36,239 nucleotides of DNA from Alphaproteobacteria bacterium (lineage in GTDB: Bacteria > Pseudomonadota > Alphaproteobacteria > TMED109), in contig JAJDYI010000027.1 of the NCBI GenBank assembly GCA_022825235.1, positions 1-36,239 of the forward strand. The letters run 5' to 3'. The translations under genes were made by a program, and so were the position numbers. The notes below the pieces were generated by a model. It made no database searches. It saw nothing but the letters and a program-made list of their open reading frames with translations, and was not told where the DNA came from. Each line of letters opens with the position of its first letter. Positions within the stretch are counted from its first letter, which is position 1. Shown here one piece after another: positions 9,171 through 17,833 of this stretch.

Positions 9171-9466
9171 ATGCGGTTCACACGGTTCAACATCCAAGCC
9201 TGCCGTCATCAAGGCCGCAACCGCATGTGCGTTCGAGCCGATCCCAGGAGGGCGGCGCCTGACCTAGTGACCCGCGCCGCGCTTGCCCTGGCCGACCTTG
9301 ACGACGCATGTCATGCCTCTGACCTCGATCTGCCGGACTACGGGTTCCACCTGCAGAAAGGCGATCCAGCGGGCACCGGAGCATCTCGATATCCGGAAAC
9401 CGGCGGATCTCCTTTCGTTTCGAGGACGGCGACGCTTACGACGTCGACCTGATCGATTATCACTAG
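9171..9466 (+). pseudogene. higB: HigB/RelE-family toxin, broken by a one-base deletion
   Basis: From the ATG at 9171 the frame reads HigB-like sequence ([20 protein letters not shown], then [12 protein letters not shown]) up to about 9377. The HigB C-terminus then continues in the next frame as [19 protein letters not shown], then YDVDLIDYH and a stop at 9464-9466. One missing base near 9377 (context CACCGGAGC, where a Trp codon would be expected) explains the break. As written the toxin would lose its catalytic C-terminal strands. HigB is a ribosome-dependent mRNA endonuclease. The following antitoxin gene is intact, 14 bases away. A sequencing or assembly error cannot be excluded. Confidence 0.75.
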
Positions 9467-9480
9467 AAGGAGTCCGAAAC

Positions 9481-9777
9481 ATGGCGATGAGCGATCCTCC
9501 GCATCCCGGGCGCAGCATTCGCGAAAACTGTCTGGAACCGCTCGGTCTGAACGTGACCGCAGCGGCGCAAGTGCTTGGCGTTGCCCGCCACACACTCTCG
9601 CAGGTACTCAACGGGCACGCTGCCATTTCTCCGGAAATGGCTCTTCGGCTGGAAAAGGCGGGCTGGTCCAATGCCGAGTTCTGGCTGCGACGCCAGACCA
9701 CCTACGACCTCGTGCAGGCGCGCAAGGACCAAGACCGGACCCGGGTCCAGCGATACCGGCCGCAACCCAGCGTATGA
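9481..9777 (+). CDS. higA: HigA-family HTH antitoxin
   Basis: 98 residues. The start ATG has a clear AAGGAG site upstream. [17 protein letters not shown] is the HigA signature, and the helix-turn-helix [19 protein letters not shown] follows, then [19 protein letters not shown], typical of the XRE-like HigA group. HigA binds HigB and represses the operon. Here the toxin gene in front of it is frameshifted, so HigA may now be only a repressor or an anti-toxin against related systems. A GGCACC/GGTGCC hairpin at 9784-9803 lies just behind it, without a T-run. Confidence 0.9.
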   Translation: MAMSDPPHPGRSIRENCLEPLGLNVTAAAQVLGVARHTLSQVLNGHAAISPEMALRLEKAGWSNAEFWLRRQTTYDLVQARKDQDRTRVQRYRPQPSV

Positions 9778-9851
9778 GAATCCGGCACCGGCCTTTTGGT
9801 GCCTCGGAATCGTATTAATCCGGTCGTGCCCGTCCTCGCACAGCTCACCCG

Positions 9852-10268
9852 CTACGATCCTAGATGATCGGAGAACTGCGGGATGCCTTCGGCGCGGGCT
9901 GCAGCGCGCAACTGACTGTCCAAAGTCGCTAACGGACAGCCCTCGTGAACGGCGAGAGCCAAGTAGCTGCCGTCGTACGCAGTGAGTGCATGGACACGTG
10001 CGAGCTGCAGGACGTGATGGTCTTCCATTTCGTCAGGACACTCGATGGGTAGCCTCCGGATCCGCGCCATCGACGCGTCGGCATATCCGGGGATCACTCG
10101 TTCGCGGCGTTCGGCCGTTCGCAAGAGGTTTCTCACCTCATGCCAGAAAAGATTGGGCACTCTGGCAGTTTCGCTGGTCAGCCGATCCAGTGCCACGTCG
10201 GCGAGTGCTGCATCTTCATCCGGCAAGAGCCAGGCACCTGCAATGGAGGCGTCCATCACGAAAGTCAT
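9852..10268 (-). CDS. vapC: VapC-like PIN-domain toxin
   Basis: 138 residues from the ATG at 10268. Acidic residues of the PIN site: D6 (MTFVMDASIAGAWLL), E44 (NLFWHEVRNLL), D99 (LTAYDGSYLALA) and D117 (LATLDSQL). MDASxAxAWLLPDE and AYDGSYLALA are typical of VapC toxins that pair with Phd/YefM antitoxins. The toxin start shares one base with the antitoxin stop (TGATG). Intact. A third, sequence-distinct PIN toxin in the first 10.3 kb. Confidence 0.9.
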   Translation of the reverse strand: MTFVMDASIAGAWLLPDEDAALADVALDRLTSETARVPNLFWHEVRNLLRTAERRERVIPGYADASMARIRRLPIECPDEMEDHHVLQLARVHALTAYDGSYLALAVHEGCPLATLDSQLRAAARAEGIPQFSDHLGS

Positions 10269-10507
10269 CAGTAACTGTGTCCCTCGTGGCGCCAAGCCAA
10301 AATCTCATTCGTCGTAACCGGTTTCTGCTTGGCGCGTTCCCGGCGCAGGACCTCCCGCACGTTCTCGTATCGCTCACCAACTATCCGCGTAACGCGGGCA
10401 ATTGGCACTGAACCACGGCAAATGATCAGGTCTTCGCCGTCCTCGACACGAGCCAAAAGTGCAGACAGGTGGGTCTTCGCCTCACCTACTTTCACCCGAC
10501 GCGTCAT
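10268..10507 (-). CDS. Phd/YefM-family antitoxin
   Basis: 79 residues. RRVKVGEAKTHLSALLARVE, then GEDLIICRGSVPIARV, is the Phd fold with the usual EAKTHLSALL block. The tail carries a helix and the short motif EILAWRHEGHSY, very common in antitoxins of PIN toxins. The ATG at 10507 has a GGAGGG site upstream; the frame open to 10600 is not supported by family length. Confidence 0.9.
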   Translation of the reverse strand: MTRRVKVGEAKTHLSALLARVEDGEDLIICRGSVPIARVTRIVGERYENVREVLRRERAKQKPVTTNEILAWRHEGHSY

Positions 10508-11195
10508 GTAACTAGGCCCTCCGCTGAGTCTGTGGGAACCGCCGGACTCAACTGCCCCTGCCGTCCTCGACTTGTGACTACACGCTATGCTCGACAGCAA
10601 GGTTGGTCAACTGGTTGGTTCGGTAGCGCAGAGCCTTGTCAGCCGGGGCGCTCCCGCAAGCCTGCACTTGCGTCGGGGGGTTAGAATTTGCGCATCAACT
10701 GGGCAATGCCGTACGCAGACCCCAGTCGTTGTTCCCTTCGACATCGCGCCAATCAAGCTTTGGTCCGCCCACCACCATGCCGGCGACGCATATGCGCCCG
10801 GACTAGGACCGCGGTCGGCATACATCGCTTCATGCAGCGTAATCGGCGCTCCACTTGGCTGGTCGCGATGGGCCGAGGACTAGCTAAACTCTTGAAACCA
10901 CGCCATCCGTCGCTCCGATAGCGCAGTGTTGCAATTTTGTGACTCATGCTGCAGGATTGCTTGAGAGGGAGGTCGTTACCCTTGGCATTTTTGTCCAGTA
11001 GGGTAATTTTTCCGTCTCATCCCGACAGGGTTTCGCCGTTTGCGAACGGCGGTGTCCCATGTCGGCAGTCTTTTGTCGGCCCAGGACCTCGTAAGGGTCT
11101 GTGGCCGTTAGGTTTCGGGAAGGCCGGATAGCCGCCTCGGGGCCAGATAGCAGGGCCGCCCGCGGTCCCGCGGTTAACCACAGGGGAACATCCTT
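10508..11195. other. 688-base gene-free region with long porin leader
   Basis: No convincing reading frame or tRNA. The right half is probably the leader of the porin gene. It contains a small stem, CGCCGTT/AACGGCG around 11036-11053, and a CCGCG/CGCGG stem shortly before the start codon. TTGGCA (10982-10987) followed after 16 bases by TAATTT (11004-11009) is a possible promoter and would give a leader of about 180 bases. The left half holds the regulatory region of the Phd gene at 10507 and is otherwise featureless. Confidence 0.4.
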
Positions 11196-12326
11196 ATGGC
11201 ACAGATTCTTCGTCGGGTAGCGGTGTCAGGTCTTGGCCTTGCGCTGGCTACCTTCTTCGCATTTGCTGGAACCGCGCATGCGCAGGGCGAGGTCACCGTC
11301 GGCGGCGTCGTTGAGGTCGTCGGAGGGACGTCCGACACTGGTCAAGACGGCTTGGACCGTGGTCTGTTTAGCCGAATCAATGTTGGCTACAACAACACCC
11401 TCGATAACGGACTTGTGATCACCGGAAGCATTTCGTACCAGGTCAATCAGCGTGGCTCCGGTGGAACTGCGGTTGTAAGCACCGACGACATCAACGACAT
11501 GATGGACATGGACACCGGCATGATGATGGGTGACATGGACATCGACGTGACCGGTTTCGAGTCCACCACGAACTACGCGCCTGACATCCTGTCCCTCAGC
11601 GTTGGTGGCGGCTTCGGCACCATCAGCGTCGGTGCCCACGCTCCTGCCAGTTGTGCGGTGCTTCCGCGTCCCATCGCGTTGGTTCCTGCCGGCGTGAACT
11701 TCACTTGGTACACCCTGTTCACCGGCTTCGACACGATGAACGCGACGTTTGCCGAGACGAACTACTGCGGGACTTCCGAGGCGATCTCGTACGCCACCCC
11801 CTCGATAGGCGGCCTGAGTGCAATGGTTACCTACGCGCCCAACATGGCGGCCAATCAGGGCACCTCGCTTCCGAACGCCGTTGACCAGGACGGCAACAAG
11901 CCGGACTACGTCAGCATCGCTGGTGCGTACTCCGCAGACATGGGCGGGGCCAACGTCTCAGTCGGCGCGGCCTTCCAGACGTCAGGCGACGACGCCAATG
12001 GCGAGAAGGTTGATTCGCAGTCGCTCGCCGGCACGGTCAGCATGGGCGGCGCGACCGTCGGTGCCTCGTGGTTCGACAACACCGGTATCAATGGTATGGC
12101 CATCGGTGCGAAGTACGCGCTGGGCAGCATTACCCCTGGCATCCTCTATGCCACGCAGGAAGATGACGCTACCGGCGAAGAAGAGACGGCTCTGGTTCTC
12201 GGTGCCTCGTACGCGATCGGTGGCGGCATGGGCGTCATGGTTGAGTACATCGCGCTCGAAGAGAGCGGTGGCGGTGCCGACGATGAGGACACGCTCCTGA
12301 TGGGCGCCATCTACGTGGCCTTCTGA
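11196..12326 (+). CDS. Outer-membrane porin
   Basis: 376 residues with a clear signal peptide (basic start MAQILRR, hydrophobic core, cleavage after GTAHA before QGEVTVGG). The mature part has alternating beta strands rich in Gly/Ser/Thr, RINVGYNNTLDNGL, FGTISVGAH, and a terminal Phe (AIYVAF) as required for BAM-mediated insertion. This matches Gram-negative general porins that form trimeric diffusion channels. A loop with an unusual Met/Asp run (DDINDMMDMDTGMMMGDMDI, near residues 100-120) and two Cys in the CAVLPRP and NYCGT areas are notable. Close paralogue of the gene at 14719-15801 (shared GGGFGTxSVGAHA, LPRP/MPRP, AMVTYAPN and VGASYAxGGG). Start supported by an AGGGGA site. Followed by a strong terminator. 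Confidence 0.92.
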   Translation: MAQILRRVAVSGLGLALATFFAFAGTAHAQGEVTVGGVVEVVGGTSDTGQDGLDRGLFSRINVGYNNTLDNGLVITGSISYQVNQRGSGGTAVVSTDDINDMMDMDTGMMMGDMDIDVTGFESTTNYAPDILSLSVGGGFGTISVGAHAPASCAVLPRPIALVPAGVNFTWYTLFTGFDTMNATFAETNYCGTSEAISYATPSIGGLSAMVTYAPNMAANQGTSLPNAVDQDGNKPDYVSIAGAYSADMGGANVSVGAAFQTSGDDANGEKVDSQSLAGTVSMGGATVGASWFDNTGINGMAIGAKYALGSITPGILYATQEDDATGEEETALVLGASYAIGGGMGVMVEYIALEESGGGADDEDTLLMGAIYVAF

Positions 12327-12339
12327 CCAAGGTCAATTC

Positions 12340-12365
12340 GGAAGGCTGTCTCCCGACAGCCTTCC
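12340..12365 (+). other. Stem-loop after the porin gene
   Basis: GGAAGGCTGTC and GACAGCCTTCC (11-base perfect stem, loop TCCC) begin 13 bases after the porin stop. There is no T-run, so it more likely protects the mRNA 3' end or pauses polymerase ahead of the real terminator that follows. Confidence 0.6.
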
Positions 12366-12379
12366 GGCTCCACAATTGC

Positions 12380-12409
12380 GGCGGCGGCCTTCGGGCCGCC
12401 GCCTTTTTT
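12380..12409 (+). terminator. Rho-independent terminator of the porin gene
   Basis: A perfect 10-base GC stem, GGCGGCGGCC / GGCCGCCGCC, with a TTCG tetraloop is followed by six T. Classic intrinsic terminator, 53 bases downstream of the porin stop. Confidence 0.9.
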
Positions 12410-12533
12410 GTTATGCGCCGAGCACGACCGACAGCTTGGAAGTGCAAGCCTTCTGTTCAGCCTGATAGCAGCGACGGATCAGCGAAGCGCATTCGCTGCT
12501 TCAGTTCACCGCCAATGCCTGCAAGCTGCTTCC

Positions 12534-14444
12534 TCACTGCCGAGCCGAGAACACTCCAGCGATCGAATCCTGTTCGAACGCACCGGCGATTTCTTCGTGT
12601 TCATCATCGAAAAACGCGCCGTTCAGGTAGTCCCCGGTATCGCCATGGTCGAATGCACCGTCCATCACCGCCACGTTCTCCCAACTCAGGTCGTCATGGT
12701 CGATGCCACTTGCCAGTGAGACGATGTTGGTGAACGAGGCGCCGAGGGTGTTGTCCGCCAAGCTGAACGACAGCTCCGCATCACCCATCACCCAATCAGG
12801 AGTATTGAGCGGAATCGCGCTGTCCTTCTCGACGACGCTCCCCGCCATCACGCCCGTGTAGGTCGCATCGCCGGAGGGATTCGACCCCGGCGAGTCTCCC
12901 GCAGTCCAGCTCTCGTAAAGCCAGTAGCGCCCCCAAAAGTTGTACCCGTGATCAAAGGCCGTCCATGCAATGTTCTCCTCGCCCCACAGCCCCAGTCCAT
13001 AGCGAACGTTCGAGCCGCTTTCCGTGCCCTCGCCGTACTCGTAAGCGACCGAAAACTGAACGACATCGACACCGTTCTTGTGCATCAGTCCTTCGTGCCC
13101 TCCAGGAGAAACGACGTAATCATCTAGGCGGGCCTCAAATACCTCATCTCCGTCGTCATAGACGCACACCCTGCCCGCACAATCCCAGTACGGAAGGTCC
13201 CTAGTCCAGCTCGCAATGCGATGGCCTGCAAGCATCGTGTTCGCTTCGTCGAATATCCCGGCTTGTGCTGCGGCGTACTCCTCAACCGTGAAATCCGGTG
13301 CCGCTCCGCCAGCCGCGGTACGCGCTTGGCTGAGATTCTCAATCGCATAGCTGTCGACGTCGGTCAGCCCCAGCTCCACGTCGGCATTCGGATCCATGGC
13401 CGAAAACGTGCCGTGAATTGAGTCCTGCTCGAACACGCCAGCGGCACCTTCCTGGCTGGCCCCAAAGAACGCGCCCTCGATGTAGTTCTCGCCCGCGACG
13501 ACGACCTGCTTAAATTCCCCATTGCTCACGGATATTCCGGTCCACTCCAGATTCGCAAATGTGTCCCCGCTTTCCAGCACCACGATATTGCTGAACGTCG
13601 CATCTAGTTCCTGCGTCACGAGATTGAAACTGAGGTCAGCGTCACCGATGACCCAGTCCGGCACATTCAGCTCGACCGCTTGATCCTTCTCGACCAAGCT
13701 ACCCGCCATGATGCCCCGGTAGGTCGCATTCCCCGCCGGGTTGGTGCCCGCAACGAACCCGCCTACTTTGTGGTCATACGTTGAGTACTGCCCGCCGGTA
13801 CCAGTTGCTTTCTCAATGCTCTCGCCGGTCTCGTTGTACGTCTCCCCGACGGCCACGTCGGACATCAACGTCAGGCCGTCCAGTACGGCGTAGCCGTAGT
13901 AGTCCGCAATATCCCAGTCGCCACGGAGCGAGAACTGCAGCAAACTGATCCCGTTCTTCTTCAGCACCTTTGAAACAACTTTCGGCTCCGTCGTCAGATT
14001 GCCCAGAATGTCCTCAAAGGGCGTTTCTGGCGGATTTGAGTCGCACACCTCTCCCACGCAGGTAAATTCCGGCAACCGACGATCCCAATTTCCGACACGA
14101 GGGCCGACAATCAACGTGTTCCCAGACGACACAATGCGATTGCCGCCGTGCGTGTATCGGGCACGTGGGTGCTCCAACCGCGTACCGCCGGCACGCATTT
14201 GGGCCGCCGCGATGTCCTCAATCAGGTTGGTGCTTCCTGGGGGAAGCATTTCGTCAACTCCTGCTGGGGTTACATCATATGGGGCCGACAGGTTGCTGAG
14301 TTCGTCAGGAGCCGGCATCTCGCCGGTGTCGGTCATGCCATCGGTTGAGGGCGGAGCATCGCTTCCACTGCCCCCACATCCGTACACAGCAAGCATGCCT
14401 ACCATGCTGACTGCTAGCAGAAGACGTTGAATCAAAATGGACAT
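12534..14444 (-). CDS. Surface lipoprotein with two TbpB-like barrel repeats
   Basis: 636 residues. The signal sequence ends in the lipobox VYGC (C23), followed by a Gly/Ser/Asp-rich linker. The mature protein consists of two related halves, about 105-349 and 400-636. Each opens with a block like VGNWDRRLPEFTCVGEVC / IASWTRDLPYWDCAGRVC with two Cys. Each then continues with a KNGxxxxQFS strand, the ATYxGxMAGSxVEKD and VPDWVIGDADLSFNL type strands, and ends with GAFFxxxxExxAGxFEQDSI. The last block resembles the GAFYGxxAEEVGG signature of TbpB and other Slam-dependent surface lipoproteins. Function is not known; ligand binding at the cell surface is the reasonable guess. It sits between two porins, 274 bases after the second in the same direction. 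A GGAGC site precedes the ATG. Confidence 0.75.
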   Translation of the reverse strand: MSILIQRLLLAVSMVGMLAVYGCGGSGSDAPPSTDGMTDTGEMPAPDELSNLSAPYDVTPAGVDEMLPPGSTNLIEDIAAAQMRAGGTRLEHPRARYTHGGNRIVSSGNTLIVGPRVGNWDRRLPEFTCVGEVCDSNPPETPFEDILGNLTTEPKVVSKVLKKNGISLLQFSLRGDWDIADYYGYAVLDGLTLMSDVAVGETYNETGESIEKATGTGGQYSTYDHKVGGFVAGTNPAGNATYRGIMAGSLVEKDQAVELNVPDWVIGDADLSFNLVTQELDATFSNIVVLESGDTFANLEWTGISVSNGEFKQVVVAGENYIEGAFFGASQEGAAGVFEQDSIHGTFSAMDPNADVELGLTDVDSYAIENLSQARTAAGGAAPDFTVEEYAAAQAGIFDEANTMLAGHRIASWTRDLPYWDCAGRVCVYDDGDEVFEARLDDYVVSPGGHEGLMHKNGVDVVQFSVAYEYGEGTESGSNVRYGLGLWGEENIAWTAFDHGYNFWGRYWLYESWTAGDSPGSNPSGDATYTGVMAGSVVEKDSAIPLNTPDWVMGDAELSFSLADNTLGASFTNIVSLASGIDHDDLSWENVAVMDGAFDHGDTGDYLNGAFFDDEHEEIAGAFEQDSIAGVFSARQ

Positions 14445-14634
14445 TGGTAAGCTCCAGATTTTTGCACGAACCGTCGGCCCTGTTGGCTGTGCTCCTAAGG
14501 TTCCGGACGGACGAATCCACCCGAATCGGTCAAGCTCGCGTCATTCGCCGAGTAGAACTCGCTGCCAAGCCGACAAATGGAAGACGGCCGGGTTAGACCT
14601 GCACCTTCGAACTCACAGTCGTGCTCGGCACACG

Positions 14635-14669
14635 AAAAAGGCGGCGACGCCCTTGAGGACGCCGCCGCC
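14635..14669 (-). terminator. Rho-independent terminator of the second porin
   Basis: Read on the minus strand, a 13-base GC-rich stem (14669-14657 with 14652-14640, two mismatches) with a TCAA loop is followed by TTTTT (14639-14635). It lies 50 bases after the stop of the 14719-15801 porin and separates it from the lipoprotein gene. Confidence 0.8.
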
Positions 14670-14718
14670 TATCAACCCCCGACCTAGATAAACTGGTTTC
14701 CTAGCGCTCTTGGCTTCC

Positions 14719-15801
14719 TCAGAAGTCCAGTCGCAGACCACCAATCAGAAGCGTGTCTTCGTCGCTGGCCTCAGTGCGGCCGTCTTTCTCGAGCTTCATG
14801 TATTCCACGAACCCGAGCAGCCCTCCGCCTACGGCGTAGCTCGCACCGATCACAAGACCCGATTCCTGAGAGAATTTGGCGTCAGCGGCGTCGTATTCCT
14901 CGACCGCGTAGACGATCCCTGGGGTCAAGGCCCCCAACGAGTACTTGGCGCCAAGGGTGTAGCCAGTTGAGTTTGAGTGATCGTGGTTAAAGTAACTGGC
15001 ACCGACAGTGATACCACCGAAGCCAATAGTTCCCGCGAGCGTTACCGTCTCGACCCCATCGGCTCCCGACGAGTTGTTGAGCCCCGCACCGAGCGAGATG
15101 TCGGATCCACCCATCGAACTCGACCAGGAAGCAGCAGCATTAATCAGATCTTCTTGATCGTTACCGCTGTTGTTGACCGCGTCTTTAAGACTGATCGCCT
15201 GGTTCGCAGTCGCGTTAGGCGCGTAGGTGACCATGGCTTTGAGCCCGCCCATCGACGGAGACGCAAAGGAAACACTTTCCGGCGTAGCGCAGTACTGAGG
15301 CTCCTGCAAAAGAAGGTTCTCGTAGGCAATGCCAGCGAACTGCAGGTGGTGAATCCAGTTCAAGGTCTGGGTGAAAGCGACGGGCCGAGGCATCAGCGAA
15401 CACGTGGCGCCTGCATGTGCACCAACGCTGACGGTGCCAAAGCCGCCACCAATGGACATGAACAGAACGTCCGGTGCCCCACCAAGATCGGTTCCGGGCA
15501 GCTTCAATTTGCGCTTTCCGTCAGCGTCGCGAGCAGTGAAATTGCCCTCATCTTCAATGTTAACGTAAGTAGCTGAATTACGGCCATTCAACCCGTAGGC
15601 GATGCGGGCTGCGATCTGCAGGCCATTCTCCAGCGTCTTGTCGTAGTTCACGTTGATCCGGCTAAAAATCGTTCGGTCCATGCCATCGACGCCACTCTCG
15701 TGCTCCGATGAACCAAACAGGACCTCGACCGTACCGCCAACGGTTACCGCGTGCTGCTCCTCGGTGTGCATGTTGACCGTCATCGGCTCAGTGTCAGCCA
15801 T
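14719..15801 (-). CDS. Porin paralogue with a defective signal sequence
   Basis: 360 residues from the first ATG. The mature barrel sequence starts at AVTVGGTVEVLFGSS and ends LRLDF with the terminal Phe. Strands and loops parallel the porin at 11196-12326 (SRINVNYDKTLENGL, GGGFGTVSVGAHAG, MPRP, AMVTYAPN, LGAKYSLGALTPGIVYA). From this ATG there is no signal peptide. Upstream in the same frame (15871-15802) is RKRLRSAFAGTANAQETAP, clearly the basic start and cleavage region of a signal peptide (compare FAFAGTAHAQ in the other porin). The hydrophobic core is missing, and a stop codon precedes it without any ATG between. The gene therefore looks 5'-damaged by a small deletion and would probably not be exported. 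It may be a recent pseudogene, or the sequence may contain an error here. Confidence 0.75.
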   Translation of the reverse strand: MADTEPMTVNMHTEEQHAVTVGGTVEVLFGSSEHESGVDGMDRTIFSRINVNYDKTLENGLQIAARIAYGLNGRNSATYVNIEDEGNFTARDADGKRKLKLPGTDLGGAPDVLFMSIGGGFGTVSVGAHAGATCSLMPRPVAFTQTLNWIHHLQFAGIAYENLLLQEPQYCATPESVSFASPSMGGLKAMVTYAPNATANQAISLKDAVNNSGNDQEDLINAAASWSSSMGGSDISLGAGLNNSSGADGVETVTLAGTIGFGGITVGASYFNHDHSNSTGYTLGAKYSLGALTPGIVYAVEEYDAADAKFSQESGLVIGASYAVGGGLLGFVEYMKLEKDGRTEASDEDTLLIGGLRLDF

Positions 15802-15871
15802 CGGGGCTGTCTCTTGCGCATTCGCGGTTCCAGCGAATGCGGAACGGAGCCTCTTCCTGTTGCATTAATCC

Positions 15872-16162
15872 GTTAAGGAGGATTTGATGCAATGACCTCA
15901 GGATCTTGGTGCCTTAACGCTCTGATGTTAGTGACATAAACCGAATGTCTGCTTGTCTGGCTACTCATCCAGGTCGCCTGCTGCGTGATTGAAGTGAGAT
16001 GATCATTTCGCCCCTCCGATCCAGAAAAACAGCACATCCAAGGCCCAATGGCGGGGCATTTGGGCGGGGATTCTGAGGTTTTCCAAGCCCGCGTAATCCG
16101 CCGCATGGCATGTCCGCAGCTGTAACCAGGTGATCGCCCCCTGTCGCCGGAGCCGGCCTGGT
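15872..16162. other. Gene-free interval between damaged porin and recombinase
   Basis: No credible coding frame on either strand. The only open frame (15873-16166, minus) has no codon or family support. The interval should hold the lost start region of the porin and the end of the recombinase transcript; no clear promoter, terminator or attachment-site repeat was identified. Confidence 0.4.
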
Positions 16163-17833
16163 TCATGAGGACGCGCGGGTCATTTTGCTCTGTACCTCAA
16201 TCATGGACTGGTGGGGTTCCTGGAGGGGAACAGAAGTACCCGGGAACCGCCGAACGTCCGCACCCCCTTTGCAGGCGCGGGTGGCGTGCTCGCCCCATGC
16301 TTCCATGAGCGCTCTCCGCCGATCGAGCAGATCCGTCCGCGAGTACGCACGCCTCACCTTGCTCTTTACCGCATGGCCCAATGTGCGCTCCACGATCTGC
16401 GCATCCGTTCCCTTCTCGGTCGCCCAGTCGTCGAGAGCACTCCGAAATCCGTGCAATGTGCCGTTCAGGCCGAGGCGCTGCAGGAATCTCGACAATGAGT
16501 ACGGTGAGATCGGTCTCATCGCGACACGATCGCCGATGTGCTCCGGGTACACGAACACGCGGTCGTCCTCGCTGTCCGTGCTGGAGCCCAGTTCGCGCGC
16601 TCGCCGCAACACGTCCATCGCCGCACTGGATAGCGGAACCTTGTGCGCCTTGGTCTTTTTCTTCATGCGAAGCGCATCAATCGTCAGCACGCGCTCTGAT
16701 CCATCGATGTCACGCCAGCGAATGCCCACGAGCTCCTGCCGCCGGAGGCCCGTCAGAATCGTCATCTCGAAGGCCAGGGCCAGCATCCCGTCGCTTGGTG
16801 CCACTCTCTTGACGTGGTTCTCGAGCACCCGTGCCCTAGCTACCGCCTCTGCAACGTCCTCGTGGCTCATCGCTTCATGGTGTCGTTCCTCGCGTTCGAT
16901 CCGCGGCAACAGATCTTCCACGCCGTCCGTGGGAAGGTCGTTGCGATAGTCATGGGCCCGTACCCAGCGAAACGTACCGCGAAGGACCCGCAACAGGTCA
17001 CGCCCCACCCGCCGGTACTCCACCCAGGCAGGTTTCACGGCGGCGGCGAGGTCAGACCGCCTCACTTGATCGACGCGCCGCGCGCCGAGCCGTGGCAGAA
17101 CATACTTCGCGAGGCTCGCCCGGTAGGCGCGTTCCGTGTTGCGACCCACCCAGGAGGGACCGAACTCCTTGAAAAACTCTTCCACTGCCTCCGCGACGGT
17201 CGGCACTTCCGCCCGCACCAGCAATGGATTCTTGCCGTGTCGCGCCATCCGTCGATGCGCCGCCGCTTTCGCCTTCGCCTCTTCCAACCGGAAGGCGGGC
17301 CACGATCCAAGCCCCAGTTCGATGCGTTTGCCGGTCCCGGCAATACGCAATCGCTGACCGAACGAGACCTTCCTTTTCTCCGACACGTCCACGAACAGCC
17401 CGGTCCCGTCGCCTAGGTAGTGCCGGCCGGGCTCCAGGCGCCCCAGACCACTGTTCGTCAAACTCCTCCGACGGTTCACCGCTTCCATCAACAGCATCTT
17501 GAGCATGGCCGGGTTATCCGGCAGCGCACTCACGTCCGCGGCGTTTCGCAAGGAACTGTCGCCGCAGACCAGAAGTGTTCCGACGGCGTTGCACCGAATG
17601 ACTGCCTCCACCAGGAGTATCTTGAGCTGGGCCGGGTCGTCCGGCAATGCGTCCACGTCCGCGGCGCTTCGCAACCACTGATCGCCATAGACCAGGTACG
17701 TCTCGACGCCGCTCCCGCGACTCACCGCATCCACCAAGAGCATCTTCAGCGCCACCGGGTCGTCCGGCAACGCATGCACGTCCGCAACCGTCCGCAAGTG
17801 TCTGACTGACGGCAGTCGCCGACGCCGGGTCAT
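16163..17833 (-). CDS. Tyrosine recombinase with three N-terminal tandem repeats
   Basis: About 556 residues from the ATG at 17833 (an ATG at 17869 gives 568; numbering here uses the longer form). Residues 25-133 hold three copies of a 41-residue unit with the core LRxxADVxALPDDPxxLKxL, then LxxAVxR. Then come a DUF4102-like arm-binding domain (YLGDGTGLFVDVSEKRKVSF to about 215), a SAM-like core-binding domain (about 223-325) and the catalytic domain. Active-site residues: R376 (TGLRRQEL), H473/R476 (LHGFRSALDDW), H499 (TLGHAVKSK) and nucleophile Y509 (RAYSRTDLLDRR). This is the P4-like prophage/island integrase architecture, apparently intact. The repeat region is not a standard part of this family. 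The start at 17833 shares a base with the stop of a short upstream frame (TGATG). No tRNA or att site was found next to it. Confidence 0.88.
   Translation of the reverse strand: MTRRRRLPSVRHLRTVADVHALPDDPVALKMLLVDAVSRGSGVETYLVYGDQWLRSAADVDALPDDPAQLKILLVEAVIRCNAVGTLLVCGDSSLRNAADVSALPDNPAMLKMLLMEAVNRRRSLTNSGLGRLEPGRHYLGDGTGLFVDVSEKRKVSFGQRLRIAGTGKRIELGLGSWPAFRLEEAKAKAAAHRRMARHGKNPLLVRAEVPTVAEAVEEFFKEFGPSWVGRNTERAYRASLAKYVLPRLGARRVDQVRRSDLAAAVKPAWVEYRRVGRDLLRVLRGTFRWVRAHDYRNDLPTDGVEDLLPRIEREERHHEAMSHEDVAEAVARARVLENHVKRVAPSDGMLALAFEMTILTGLRRQELVGIRWRDIDGSERVLTIDALRMKKKTKAHKVPLSSAAMDVLRRARELGSSTDSEDDRVFVYPEHIGDRVAMRPISPYSLSRFLQRLGLNGTLHGFRSALDDWATEKGTDAQIVERTLGHAVKSKVRRAYSRTDLLDRRRALMEAWGEHATRACKGGADVRRFPGTSVPLQEPHQSMIEVQSKMTRASS
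17429..17797 (-). repeat. Three 123-bp tandem units inside the recombinase gene
   Basis: Each unit encodes 41 residues beginning LRxxADVxALPDxPxxLKxL. Units start at codons 25, 66 and 107 (longer numbering). The first 27 residues are strongly conserved; the remaining 14 vary. A fourth, separate copy lies at about 18654-18574 in the truncated paralogue, and there it is present only once. The pattern suggests unit duplication. Confidence 0.9.

Noticed and set aside
10600-10700. Possible tRNA or attC site near TTGGTTCGGTAGCGC
   Set aside because: No cloverleaf could be folded, and the GTTAGAA end does not match an attC core site with a partner.
17429-17797. CRISPR-like array suggested by regular repeats
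   Set aside because: The units are 123 bp, degenerate, in one reading frame and encode a conserved protein repeat; there are no spacers or cas genes.
16185-17809. Plus-strand open frames opposite the recombinase
   Set aside because: Antisense to a gene with complete catalytic motifs; their apparent repeats mirror the 123-bp units.
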